From: Planctomycetales bacterium
GTDB taxonomy: Bacteria; Planctomycetota; Planctomycetia; Isosphaerales; Isosphaeraceae
Reading direction: 5' to 3'
Length of the DNA stretch: 64,000 nucleotides
NCBI GenBank assembly: GCA_027452145.1
Contig: DAIDHB010000219.1
Span: 1-64,000 of the forward strand
Position 1 is the stretch's first letter, and every line of letters starts with the position of its first letter. The position numbers were made by a program, and so were the translations under genes. The notes beneath the pieces were generated by a model. That model saw only the letters and a list, made by a program, of their open reading frames with translations. It was not told the origin of the DNA and did not search any database. Positions 33,374 to 42,134 of this stretch are shown here, piece after piece.

Positions 33374-34144
33374 ATGCCGTCACCGTTCCCGGGCATGAAC
33401 CCGTACCTGGAGACCGTCCTCTGGCATGACTTCCACGAGCGGTTCCTGCCGGCCGCCGCCGCGCAACTGACCGCCCAGGTTCGTCCCAGGTATCGCGTGC
33501 TGATCGACGAGAACGTCTACGTCCACGACCTCCCGCCCGAGGAGCGGCGCCTGCTCGGCCGCCCGGGCCTGTCGGTGATCCGGGGCCAGGATGCCCGGAT
33601 CCGCGGCGAGGCCGTCGGGGTCCTCGAGGCACCGGCCCATGTTCTCTTACCGGCCCAGGATGTGGAAAGCCTCTCGTACATCAGGATCCTCGATCGCGAC
33701 GGGCGGGACCTGGTCGCGGTCGTCGAGCTGCTCAGCCCGACGAACAAGCGAGCCGGCGACCATCGCGCGCAGTACCTGGGCAAACGGTCGCAGGTGTTGC
33801 AAGGCCCGGCCCACCTCGTCGAGATCGACCTGTTGCGGGGTGGTGCGCCGATGCCCATGGAGAACCGTCCCGCGTGTATGTTCTCGGTGCTCGTCAGCCG
33901 CGCTGATCGCCGGCCCGAGGCCGATTTCTGGCCAATCGGCCTCCGCGACCGCCTGCCGACGATCCCCGTCCCGCTTCGACTCGGCGAGCCCGACGCCCGG
34001 CTCGACCTCCGGGCGGTCCTCGATCGCATCTACGACGAATCGGGCTACGAGGACTTCCTCTACCTCCACGAGCCCGACCCGCCCCTGGCCGATGCGGACG
34101 CTGAGTGGGCCAGGACGTTTCTTCCCGCGGTCGCGAGCGACTGA
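33374..34144 (+). CDS. DUF4058 family protein
   Basis: 256 residues, ATG 33374 preceded by CCGGAGGAACCCGCG. The N-terminus MPSPFPGMNPYLE is the hallmark of DUF4058, as are WHDFHERFLPAAAAQLTAQV, VVELLSPTNKRAGDHRAQYL and LVEIDLLRGGAPMP. The last two, with E-V-V-E-L-LSP-N-K, recall a PD-(D/E)XK-like nuclease core, a relationship that is only suggestive. These proteins occur in many copies in planctomycetes and cyanobacteria; function unknown. No partner gene is adjacent. Confidence 0.88.
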   Translation: MPSPFPGMNPYLETVLWHDFHERFLPAAAAQLTAQVRPRYRVLIDENVYVHDLPPEERRLLGRPGLSVIRGQDARIRGEAVGVLEAPAHVLLPAQDVESLSYIRILDRDGRDLVAVVELLSPTNKRAGDHRAQYLGKRSQVLQGPAHLVEIDLLRGGAPMPMENRPACMFSVLVSRADRRPEADFWPIGLRDRLPTIPVPLRLGEPDARLDLRAVLDRIYDESGYEDFLYLHEPDPPLADADAEWARTFLPAVASD

Positions 34145-34190
34145 GAAAACAAGCCGTGAGCCAGACCCGATGGACCCTCGACTCATGGCC

Positions 34191-34284
34191 CCCGGAAGAA
34201 AAGCTAAAAGCGCTACGTCCCCCTTTTCCGCCCGTCCCCCTTTTCCGCCCCCGGAAGAAAAGCTAAAAGCGCTACGTCCCCCTT
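34191..34284. repeat. 35-bp direct repeats, 59-bp period
   Basis: CCCGGAAGAAAAGCTAAAAG followed by CGCTACGTCCCCCTT occurs at 34191-34225 and 34250-34284, separated by a duplicated CCCCCTTTTCCGCCC-type segment. It fills the convergent gap between the DUF4058 gene and the 254-residue protein gene. It looks like an interspersed element. Confidence 0.8.
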
Positions 34285-34301
34285 CGTCTTGACTCATTGG
34301 A

Positions 34302-35066
34302 TTAGGCGAACAGTTTCTGCGAGGGTTGTTCGGTCTTCAGCGTGGTCCAAGGCGCGATCGGGCTGTTCTCGACCAACTCCCTCTGCCAGTTCAGCAGGCT
34401 GAGCAAGCGTCGCTTTTGCAGCGATTGCCAGTTCTGCATCTCGCGAGTCTGGAGCCGGCTGTGGCCCTCCCACTCATCCTGGAAGAGCTCTCCGAGGACG
34501 AACTCGAGGACCGCCATGGGCGTCGTCGCGATGCAGGGCAGGCGGGGGACGGTTACTGCATGGGGGAAAGGGGGCCTGTCATCCTCGCCTAGGATCTGGA
34601 CGTGGAAGAAGCAGCCCGGAGACGCCTCATCGGCGATCTCCATTCTCCAATGCCCCATGGAGAGGTTTTTCTCGTGGTCCCTCCATTCAACCCGGACGCT
34701 GGCATTGCCCGTCAGGTAGAACTGCTTGGGGGAGTCATAATTGTTCTTTTTCGGCTCAGGCGTGATCTCCCACAGCGAGGTGATGCGAGCGCAGATCGAC
34801 GGGCCGCCCCGCCTTCTCCCCTTCTCGTACCCCTGGCTCGGTCGGGTCAGCAGGGGTTGGTGATCGGGGATGACCCACTCATGCTGCTTCGAGACGACCT
34901 CCAGCGGGTTGTTCGCGAGGGGGGATTTGAGGCGGATGATCTCAAGGCGGCGGGAAAATGCCTGGAGGCACGCCTCGGCTGAGGGATCCAGGAAGCTCTT
35001 CGCGATGGTCAGAAAGTCATCGACTTCCCGCTTCATATCGTCGAAGCGAAAGATCAGCCCCCTCAC
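34302..35066 (-). CDS. unknown protein, third gene of the dual-GHKL operon
   Basis: 254 residues from GTG 35066, whose GTGA overlaps the stop of the receiver-like gene by four bases; GGAGG lies upstream, so this start is preferred over the longer frame to 35183. No family was recognised. Segments: FRFDDMKREVDDFLTIAKSF (helical), YLTGNASVRVEWRDHEKNLS and GHWRMEIADEASPGCFFHVQ (a beta-rich middle), RLPCIATTPMAVLEFVLGEL and QNWQSLQKRRLLSLLNWQRE (helical C-terminus). No signal peptide, membrane segment or nuclease motif. Tight coupling to the receiver-like gene suggests it acts in the same pathway, possibly as output; that is inference. Confidence 0.7.
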   Translation of the reverse strand: MRGLIFRFDDMKREVDDFLTIAKSFLDPSAEACLQAFSRRLEIIRLKSPLANNPLEVVSKQHEWVIPDHQPLLTRPSQGYEKGRRRGGPSICARITSLWEITPEPKKNNYDSPKQFYLTGNASVRVEWRDHEKNLSMGHWRMEIADEASPGCFFHVQILGEDDRPPFPHAVTVPRLPCIATTPMAVLEFVLGELFQDEWEGHSRLQTREMQNWQSLQKRRLLSLLNWQRELVENSPIAPWTTLKTEQPSQKLFA

Positions 35067-36235
35067 CTCGCCACCTCCGGGCCAGGAGGGGCCGCCTCGG
35101 GAACCGGCAACTGATCCTGCTCTTCGTCGACAACCATGGCCTTCAGTCGAGGGTGCGAACGAGCGAGCTCGACGGTTGTCCACGCCTGGCTGGCGTAGCC
35201 GGGCCAGTCATCCGGTTGGATGCGAACGACCCGATCTGGTGGGTAGGTGCCTTCCAGAACCCGATAATTCTCGTCGATACACACGATCGGGTCCACTACG
35301 CCGGCCGGGACCAGTTCCACCCCCGTCTCCTTGGCCAGCCTCGCATGCAGCTCTCCCATCGGGACACTGGCGCCATCGGCCAGCTCCCAGAGAGCGAATT
35401 CGACCCCGGACCGCCACCATCGATCGCCCGCGAAATCGGCGAGCATCCCTTCGTATTTGTAAGGCTGGAGCCAGGTCCCTAGCCCCTGGCGGAGGGCCGA
35501 TATCAGCGACCCATGCGTGATCCTCAGGCGGGCGGCGAGCCGATGGGAGTCATGGAGGAAGCAGGGATAGGGGAGGATTCGCTGCAGCAACCATCTCAGG
35601 AATAGGAGTCCATGGTTCCTCTCGGCGAGCTCCGTCAGGGGCGGCCGGCAGACTTCGATGTCGCTCAGCGCCATGGGCGTCCATGGGGGGGCCGTCCCGT
35701 CGTCCGGCGTTTTGGCGAGCCCGAGGAGGCTCAGAACTAGCCTCGTTGCCCCGTCGTGGTCCGCCCCCGGCCAGCGTTGCGGCAGCCTGCGGATGGCGGA
35801 GGCGAGCGATGTCGCCTGCTGGATATTCCGCTCGCTCTCGGACTTGAGAAACACCCACTCGAGGTTGTATGCTCGAGCAATGAGATGCGCTCGAGTCTCC
35901 GCGGGGGTCATCCAGAGCGCGGCGGGATTGCCCGTGTTCAAGGCGAAGCCGGTCGGCCTGTCCAGCCTGCCCGCATGCTCCCGAAGCACTGCGGAGAGTG
36001 CGATACCGTTGCTCGGCCTGAGTCCCAGCTGAAGGCTGTTTTCCCGGGCCTCCCAGGCGTCAATCAGATAATCGACCATCACCAGATCCGCGGTATTGAG
36101 CGTATCACCATCCACCTCCTCGGGGTGGAGCACCTCAAACCGCGCGCTGCCCGGTTCGGTATGGCGGAAAGCGGTCCTCTGGGTCTCGGGCTCATCATCG
36201 AGAACGATGACGTGCGGGACGCCGGTCTCGCTCAC
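35063..36235 (-). CDS. receiver-like regulatory protein, partner of the dual-GHKL kinase
   Basis: 390 residues from GTG 36235, 10 bases after the kinase stop. The N-terminal 135 residues have receiver-domain landmarks: VIVLDDEPETQ (D13, D14), LVMVDYLID (D55, candidate phosphoacceptor), a Thr-containing FALNTGNP, and FLKSES (K131). Spacing is longer than in classical CheY-like domains, so it is a divergent receiver. The remaining 250 residues are not recognised: LLFLRWLLQRILPYPCFLHD, DRWWRSGVEFALWELADGAS, IDENYRVLEGTYPPDR. No DNA-binding domain is evident, so signalling is more likely by protein contact. Its tight position between the kinase and the third gene points to a phosphorelay or an activation switch. 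Confidence 0.68.
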   Translation of the reverse strand: MSETGVPHVIVLDDEPETQRTAFRHTEPGSARFEVLHPEEVDGDTLNTADLVMVDYLIDAWEARENSLQLGLRPSNGIALSAVLREHAGRLDRPTGFALNTGNPAALWMTPAETRAHLIARAYNLEWVFLKSESERNIQQATSLASAIRRLPQRWPGADHDGATRLVLSLLGLAKTPDDGTAPPWTPMALSDIEVCRPPLTELAERNHGLLFLRWLLQRILPYPCFLHDSHRLAARLRITHGSLISALRQGLGTWLQPYKYEGMLADFAGDRWWRSGVEFALWELADGASVPMGELHARLAKETGVELVPAGVVDPIVCIDENYRVLEGTYPPDRVVRIQPDDWPGYASQAWTTVELARSHPRLKAMVVDEEQDQLPVPEAAPPGPEVAR

Positions 36236-36245
36236 AGGTCAGCCC

Positions 36246-38606
36246 TCACTCAGGAAACTTGATCTCTACGGCGGTTGCGAACTCGGCCGAGGGCTCGACG
36301 AATCGGATCGTCGCCCCGTACTGCTCTAGGAGGTCCCTCGTGATGGTGAGTCCCAGTCCCATCCCCTGACCGAGCGTGCTATCCACCTCGGTCGTCGTCG
36401 ACTCGAACGGCAGGAACCATCGCTCCGCTTCGGCCAGGTCGACCGACGCCCCTGTGTTCTCCAGGATGACGACAGACCCCCCGTTGCTCAGGTCCCCGCC
36501 ACGAGCCCCGATCACGCCTCGCTCTCCGGACGCCTTGATCGCGTTGGTCAGGAGGTTCGAGAAAACGACGGTCAGCTCTGCCGGGAACATTGGAGGGGAT
36601 TTCAGGTGCGCGGGGATGTCATTGTTGAGTTGGATGCCCCGACGTTCGATAGCGGGCATGACCAACTTCGCCGCCGCGTCGAAGCGCTCGCCGAGCCGCT
36701 GCCTGCTCCTCCGTCGGCGGGCATCGGGAGAGGTGATGTCGACCAGGTAGGCCGCTTGGCGTTCGATCTGTTGCCGCATGTCGCCGAGGGACTGATAGAC
36801 GTCCGAAAGTCGCTTCTTCGCCTCCCCGCGAATCGACGGGTCCGAACGGAGCCGGTCGACGGCCTGATGAACTGCGACCGCCATGCCGAGCAGGCCGCGG
36901 ATCTCGTGCACGAAGCTGGCCATCTGCGTGCCGAGAGAAGCCAGAACCCGCAGCATCGCCGCCGAGTCCTGGACCCGTGCGGCCGACGAAGCCAGTTGAT
37001 CGAGGGCCGCACGAGTTGTCTCCAAGCGGCTATCGACCTGCACCTTGTCCCCGCCGGAGATCAGCAGCTGTCGCGCGTCGCGGATCGATGCCAACGCCTG
37101 GGCCGTGGCATCGGCGAGCGTGGGCGTTGGTCGGTTGTCCCTGAGCTGAGGCTCTTCGACGGCCGCTCCCCTCGGTCGCTCGACCTCCTTAACCTCCGCC
37201 TCGACCAGGGGCCGGGGCGGTGCCTGCTCCTGTCGGGCCTTTTCTCGCTCTTCTCGGATGCGGATCCGCGCGGGCGCCTTCGCCGCCGCCCGGGTCCTGG
37301 TCAGCAGGTCGATCCCCCGGCGGACGATTTCCCACAAGGTGTCGAACGCCCGATCCGCGACAAACCCCTCGCGATTGACCAGCATCCGGAGCGACGGGGC
37401 ATCCTCCTGGGTCAGGAATACCGCGCCCGTATATGAGCTGTTCGGGAGGACCGAGAGCTGCCAATCGCCCGCATCGCCGTCGCTCTCCACCAGGCCCTCG
37501 AAAACCTCGTCCGTCTTCCAACTCCTCCGCGCGACGTCGGCATCGATTCTGAGCCAATCGTCGCCGGGGTCGCCGTACGGCAGGACCCGGAACCCCTCGA
37601 GATAGACTCTGACGCCGCTCATCTGCCTTGACCACCGAAGCAGTGCCTCCTTGCGAATCTGCTCGTCCCGGGCCAGGATCCGAGCCTGGAAGAACGGTCC
37701 TTCCTGCGGGTAGGGGTGGGGGTGCCGGAACTTCCGACGCCGCGCCTCGGGGTACGCTTTCAAGGTCGATTTGGCCGGCGTGATCGAGTAGTGGACGACT
37801 CCCTTCTCGCTTTTCGCATCGATCTCCAGCACCCAGTTGGTCGCATCTACCAGGGCGTCCCAGTAGCTGTCTCCTTCGCTGAAGTCGCCTTCCAGACGGA
37901 TATCACACCCGGGATCGTCGCTATTCGAGTCCCTCATTTGGGGCACGGCGAAGAGGGAGGAGGCCGGAACGACCCGGGTCGGTAGCTGCTGCTTCAGCAC
38001 TTCGGGGACCTGGAACGACCTGCATTCGTTGACGAACCTCAGGCGTTCTTTGTCAGACCAGGCGCGGCGGAGTCGGCGTAGGATGATAACCGTCCCAGGC
38101 TTCGTGGCCTTGCCAAGGTGGGCGGTGTCGAGGGTGACCTCATCCTTCAGTTGTGAGAGGGTTTCTTTCTCCTCGATCTTCTCCCAGTCGATCCTGGCTA
38201 GCAGGGATTCCCTCGAGGTCTTTGAAGGATCGCCGCAAACAGAATAGACCTCCATCAACTGCGCCAGCTTGTGGGCCGCGAGTCGCCCGATGCCCTTCGA
38301 GCCGGTGTAGCGACGCCGGAAGAATCGCGAGCGGCGAGCTCCCCCCTCTTTGAACCGCGAAGCGATCCTGAGGAACCCCTTCTGGAACTGGTCGGCATCC
38401 ATTCCGGAGCCGTTATCGCGGACGACGATCTCACCCCGCTCGCGAGAACTCAGATTAATGGCGGTGACGACGATCTCCGTCGCATCGGCGTCGTAGGCGT
38501 TCTTGATCAGCTCGAGCAGGGCGGTGGAATCGCGGCCCACCAGGAGTTCGCCGAGTTCGCGGAAGACGTGCGTGTCGACGGTAAAGGTCGGATTCGATAG
38601 TGGCAT
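36246..38606 (-). CDS. sensor kinase with two GHKL ATPase modules
   Basis: 786 residues from ATG 38606. The first module (residues about 10-200) is Hsp90/MutL/MORC-like: TALLELIKNAYDADATEI (E32, N36, D39), RDNGSGMD (D64) and TGSKGIGRLAAHKL. Residues about 200-440 match the expected middle domain of such ATPases (RWSRQMSGVRVYLEGFRVLP). A charged linker, rich in Glu and Arg, leads to a histidine-kinase core: H-box MASFVHEIRGLLGM (H567), N-box VVFSNLLTNAIKASGERG, and G-box STLGQGMGLGLTITRDLL at about 745. There is no membrane segment, so it senses a cytoplasmic signal. The first gene of a three-gene operon with a receiver-like protein. The architecture is seen in predicted immune and conflict genes, but I know no characterised example. 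Confidence 0.82.
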   Translation of the reverse strand: MPLSNPTFTVDTHVFRELGELLVGRDSTALLELIKNAYDADATEIVVTAINLSSRERGEIVVRDNGSGMDADQFQKGFLRIASRFKEGGARRSRFFRRRYTGSKGIGRLAAHKLAQLMEVYSVCGDPSKTSRESLLARIDWEKIEEKETLSQLKDEVTLDTAHLGKATKPGTVIILRRLRRAWSDKERLRFVNECRSFQVPEVLKQQLPTRVVPASSLFAVPQMRDSNSDDPGCDIRLEGDFSEGDSYWDALVDATNWVLEIDAKSEKGVVHYSITPAKSTLKAYPEARRRKFRHPHPYPQEGPFFQARILARDEQIRKEALLRWSRQMSGVRVYLEGFRVLPYGDPGDDWLRIDADVARRSWKTDEVFEGLVESDGDAGDWQLSVLPNSSYTGAVFLTQEDAPSLRMLVNREGFVADRAFDTLWEIVRRGIDLLTRTRAAAKAPARIRIREEREKARQEQAPPRPLVEAEVKEVERPRGAAVEEPQLRDNRPTPTLADATAQALASIRDARQLLISGGDKVQVDSRLETTRAALDQLASSAARVQDSAAMLRVLASLGTQMASFVHEIRGLLGMAVAVHQAVDRLRSDPSIRGEAKKRLSDVYQSLGDMRQQIERQAAYLVDITSPDARRRRSRQRLGERFDAAAKLVMPAIERRGIQLNNDIPAHLKSPPMFPAELTVVFSNLLTNAIKASGERGVIGARGGDLSNGGSVVILENTGASVDLAEAERWFLPFESTTTEVDSTLGQGMGLGLTITRDLLEQYGATIRFVEPSAEFATAVEIKFPE

Positions 38607-38920
38607 TCCAACCGCCCCGCCGCCGTGACGTATTTCACGGGCACCAGCCTGCCGAAGGATGGCGACACGCCTCCGCCCCTAGTCTACCATCTCCGCCGCC
38701 CGAAAGCGTTACCAGGCAGGCCCCATCGACACGGGGGCAATATTGCGGTTCCTCCTGGGGAAGTCAGGGCTTGCGCCATCGCGCCGAGCCGAGGCAATGC
38801 CGGGGCGACGGCCAACGCAGACCGGACACCTCTAACCAAAATGCGCCCTATCCGTCATCACCCGACCCGACTAGCCGCCGTTCCATCGGCAATCATCAAA
38901 TATGTACATTTATCTGCTCA

Positions 38921-39070
38921 GACCCCGAGGGTCCGGACCCCGAGCGGCCCCCGGGGACCCCGAGGGTCAGACCTAATTTCTGGGGACCCCGAGGGTCGGG
39001 ACCCCGAGGGTCAGACCCGGGACCCCGAGGGTCGGGACCCCGCGGACCCCGATGGTCAGACCTAATTTCT
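38921..39070. repeat. cluster of GACCCCGAGGGTC units
   Basis: GACCCCGAGGGTC occurs exactly at 38921, 38956, 38985, 39000 and 39021, with near copies at 38936, 39036 and 39045. A longer unit continuing into CAGACCTAATTTCT appears at 38957-38981 and 39046-39070, 24 of 25 bases identical. The unit is almost self-complementary. Similar GGGGTCAGACC-type sequences are common REP elements. Confidence 0.8.
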
Positions 39071-40254
39071 AGTCTTTCCGCCGGTCCGTCCTGGCGGGTC
39101 CATCCGGCCCGGTGGTCGCGGGGCGGGCCGGTCGGCAGGCGGGGTCCACCGTCGGGGTCAGACCGGGTTAGCGGTTCTTCCGCCGATCCGACCGCCCGTC
39201 CCGCCCCGACGGGTCGGGGTCGCGGGACTGGCGGTCGCCGTCGCATACGGTGCGGGGCCCGGTCCGTCTTCCGGCCGTTCCCGCCGTTCCGGACGGCTGC
39301 GGCAGCCGGGGCGGGTCGGGGGTTATCGCTCCCCCGGCCTGGCTGGGACCCCACGGACCACGGCGGCCACCCGGACTCGGCACCAGGAAGGAGCCCAATC
39401 ACGCGAGGCCCGCCCACTCATTCATTCAGCGCAGGCAGGAGAAGGCAACCGATTGCCCGCCAATGGGACAAGGGCCATCTGGGCAGATTTCAACGATTCC
39501 GACAACCTTGCCGGTCGGCGAAAATCTTTAAGAAATCGGAATAATTTTAACCGTTTGATTGCCATTGGTTTACGGCGTTCTCCGACGCTATTTCGGAAGG
39601 GGGGCCGCGCAGTTTTTGCGAAACCGATACATCATGTCTATAGGGAGAAATAAAATGGGCACTCTCCGCAGGCTTCCGGACCAGTATCCTTGAGCCCAAG
39701 GCCCACCGGGTCAGCCGGCCGACCTTCGCACCGGGTCGAGAACCGCGCATGGTGCGACGAACGCACTCCCAGATGTCCGGGATCAAAAACCAGAGTCGCA
39801 ACGCCAACCCCGCCCCGGCGATGGTCGGGGGCAGCAGCGTGATCGAGTGGGCCAGGGCCAGCGGCATCCCCGGGCTCACCGCGTCCCCGGAGCCCCACTC
39901 GCGCGCGGTGCTCGAGCAGGCCGAGGCCATCCGTCGGGATCGCCCGGATCGGACGGGCCGGCGGGTTGCCGGCGCGACGTCCGCCAGCCCACCGAGCGGC
40001 CGACCCCTCGCCCGGTGCCCCGCCGACCCCGGCCAGTCCCGGATCACCCCTGTTCGCCGACCAAACGACCGGCTGCCGCCGTCGGCCGCAAAGGAACGCG
40101 CCGGTCATCGGCGAAAGAACCAGGTCGTCGCCCCGGGCCGGGACGCTCGTCCGTCTGCCCGCGCCACCGATGACCGCACAATCGCCGCAGTCCTCACAAT
40201 CCAACGCCCAGTGCACCCAAAATCGGCCGCCAGGCGCCGAAAACCTGCCACTAG

Positions 40255-40400
40255 CTGCCACCGGCTGCCATTTGGGGTCAAAAACCCGCCTCCAGGAGCC
40301 GTTTTGGGGGTCCAAAACCTGCCTCCAGGAGCCATTTTGGGGTCCAAAACTGCCACCTGGAGCCATTTTGGGGTGCAAAACTGCCACAAAGCTGCCACCA
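40255..40400. repeat. about four tandem 31-34-bp units
   Basis: Consensus CTGGAGCCATTTTGGGGTCC followed by AAAACTGCCAC, repeated with one- to three-base variation (for example 40289-40321, 40322-40355 and 40356-40386). Units contain a GTTTTGG/CCAAAAC self-complementary core. Confidence 0.75.
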
Positions 40401-40533
40401 TTCGGAGGCGACGCGGGGCCGGACTCCGCGGGGCGGCCCTCGACGCGGGCCACACCGGGACCGGCAGAGTGATGCCGCCGGAGGGCCGGAAGAGCCGCAG
40501 AACCACCCGGCAGTCGGCGAGCCGGGTCCGGCC

Positions 40534-41985
40534 TCAAAACAGCCCTCGCAGCGCCTCGCCCTCCTCGAGGAGGTTATACACTCGCCCGTCGCCGGCCGTG
40601 GCGGTGAGGTCGTGGACGCCCATCGCGTGATAGACCGTTTTGGCAATATGCGCGGGCGTGACGGGGTGCCCCGCGGGGTACTCGCCGCGGCGGTCGCTCG
40701 AGCCGTGGACCTGCCCGCCGACGATGCCGCCGCCGGCCAGCAGGACGCTCATGCAGTGCGTCCAGTGGTCGCGGCCCGCACCCGAGGTCCCGCCCGAGCG
40801 CGGGTCCCCGATCCGAGGGGTGCGGCCCATCTCGCTGGTGACCAGGAGCAGCGTCCGCGACAACAGGCCCCGCGCGGCGAGGTCCTCGACCAGCGCCGAG
40901 AATGCCCGGTCGAACTCCGGCAGCAGGTTCTCTTTCAGACAGTTGAAATTGTTGCCGTGCGTGTCCCAGCCGCCGGCGCTCTTGCACTTATCCGCGATCG
41001 CCTCGTTCTCCTTCCAGAAGACCGTGACAAACGGGACGCCCGCCTCGACCAGCCGCCGGGCCAGGAGCAGGCTCATGCCGTTGATCGTCTGGCCGTAGCG
41101 CTCGCGCAGCTTCAGCGGCTCGGAGGCGACGTCGAACGCCGACGTCGTCCGCGCCGAGGCCAAAAGGCCCCAGGCGCGTTCCTGGAGGCTGTCCCACCGG
41201 CCGCGGCGCCCGGCGCGGTCGAGGTCCCGCCGCGCTGCGTCGACCACGGCGAGCAGGCTGCGGCGATCCTGCAACCGCTCGGCAGACACTGAGCCGCCGA
41301 GGGTCAATGCCGGCGCCTGGAAATGCAACGGCCGCGCGACCTCGCCGTGCACGTACAGCGGCTCGTGCTCCACGCCCAGCCGCGCGGCGAACTGGCCGGG
41401 CCGGGTGTAGGGGGCCTTGCTCGGCCGGTGCGGCAGCGTGATCGTGCCCGGCAGGTGCGGATGCGACGGCACCCGCGAGGCCGCCACGCAGCCCATGTAG
41501 GGCCAGTCGTCCGACCGGGGCGTCCGGTCGTTGCCCAGCGTCTTGAAGCTCGAGTCCGGCACGTGCCCGGTCAGGTTGTAGTAATACCCGGCGTGGTGGT
41601 CGTTGGTATTGACCGTCGCGCCCACCGAATTCACCACGGCCAGGTGATGCGCCTGGCGGGCGAGCATCGGCAGGTGCTCGCAGAGCCGGACGCCAGGAGC
41701 CGACGTCGCCACCGGGCGGAACGGCCCGCGGTACTCGGCCGGCGCATCGGGCTTCATGTCCCAGGTGTCGACGTGCGACGCCCCGCCGCAGAGGAAGAAC
41801 AGGATCGTCGACCGCGCCGGGGCACCGGTGGCTGCGGCCGCGGCCGCCGCTGCTTCCGCCGAATCGGGGACGCCGCCGAGACCCAGGCCCAGGCCCGCCA
41901 GTCCGGCCCCCGAGGCCACGAGGAACGCCCGGCGATCGAGGTCGGCCCGCCCGCCCGTGGAGGTCGTCGCATCACGCCTGCCCAT
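40534..41985 (-). CDS. DUF1501 domain-containing protein, Tat-exported
   Basis: About 483 residues; ATG 41985 is preceded by AGGAGGGCCGCCGGG. A Tat signal (LDRRAFLVASGAGLAGLGLG) is followed by an Ala-rich stretch. The DUF1501 fold, related to alkaline phosphatases and sulfatases, shows LFFLCGGASHVDTWDMKPDA, GPFRPVATSAPGVRLCEHLP, NSVGATVNTNDHHAGYYYNL, KSAGGWDTHGNNFNCLKENL and VTSEMGRTPRIGDPRSGG. It is a typical exported planctomycete protein, usually paired with a DUF1549/DUF1553 cytochrome gene. No such partner is within view, which is unusual. Activity unknown. Confidence 0.9.
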   Translation of the reverse strand: MGRRDATTSTGGRADLDRRAFLVASGAGLAGLGLGLGGVPDSAEAAAAAAAATGAPARSTILFFLCGGASHVDTWDMKPDAPAEYRGPFRPVATSAPGVRLCEHLPMLARQAHHLAVVNSVGATVNTNDHHAGYYYNLTGHVPDSSFKTLGNDRTPRSDDWPYMGCVAASRVPSHPHLPGTITLPHRPSKAPYTRPGQFAARLGVEHEPLYVHGEVARPLHFQAPALTLGGSVSAERLQDRRSLLAVVDAARRDLDRAGRRGRWDSLQERAWGLLASARTTSAFDVASEPLKLRERYGQTINGMSLLLARRLVEAGVPFVTVFWKENEAIADKCKSAGGWDTHGNNFNCLKENLLPEFDRAFSALVEDLAARGLLSRTLLLVTSEMGRTPRIGDPRSGGTSGAGRDHWTHCMSVLLAGGGIVGGQVHGSSDRRGEYPAGHPVTPAHIAKTVYHAMGVHDLTATAGDGRVYNLLEEGEALRGLF

Positions 41986-42134
41986 CCCGGCGGCCCTCCT
42001 GCATCGTCGACCCATCGCGGCGAGCCAGGCCCTCGCCGGCTCCTCATTCGCAACAGGGCGATCGTTGCATGCTAATCGGATCGCCCGGCCGCCGCTACCG
42101 GCGAGCCGGAATGCGGCTCCCTGCTCTCACGCCG

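Larger units (their letters stand above)
38607..40533. other. 1.9-kb noncoding, repeat-filled region
   Basis: Lies between the dual-GHKL operon and the DUF1501 gene. Long open frames on both strands have no domain support; some translate repeats (PKMAPGG, NGSWRR). A frame on the minus strand near 39640-40047 holds a hydrophobic stretch (ALAHSITLLPPTIAGAGLAL) but no start or neighbours to support it. The region carries a dense cluster at 38921-39070, tandem units at about 40255-40400 and an AT-rich pocket at about 39500-39660. Confidence 0.6.

Noticed and set aside
38921-39070. CRISPR array.
   Set aside because: Units are 13 bases with irregular 2-22-base gaps and similar spacers; no cas genes nearby.
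38600-39544. 314-codon ORF across the GACCCCGAGGGTC cluster.
   Set aside because: Translates repeats (PRGSGPRGS) and has no start context or similarity to any family I know.
39638-40537. Minus-strand ORF containing PKMAPGG/NGSWRR repeats.
   Set aside because: The repeated peptide derives from DNA tandem units; no RBS, no domain.
40534-41985. Treating the DUF1501 gene as part of a DUF1549/DUF1553 pair.
   Set aside because: No DUF1549/DUF1553 partner is present on either side within the window.
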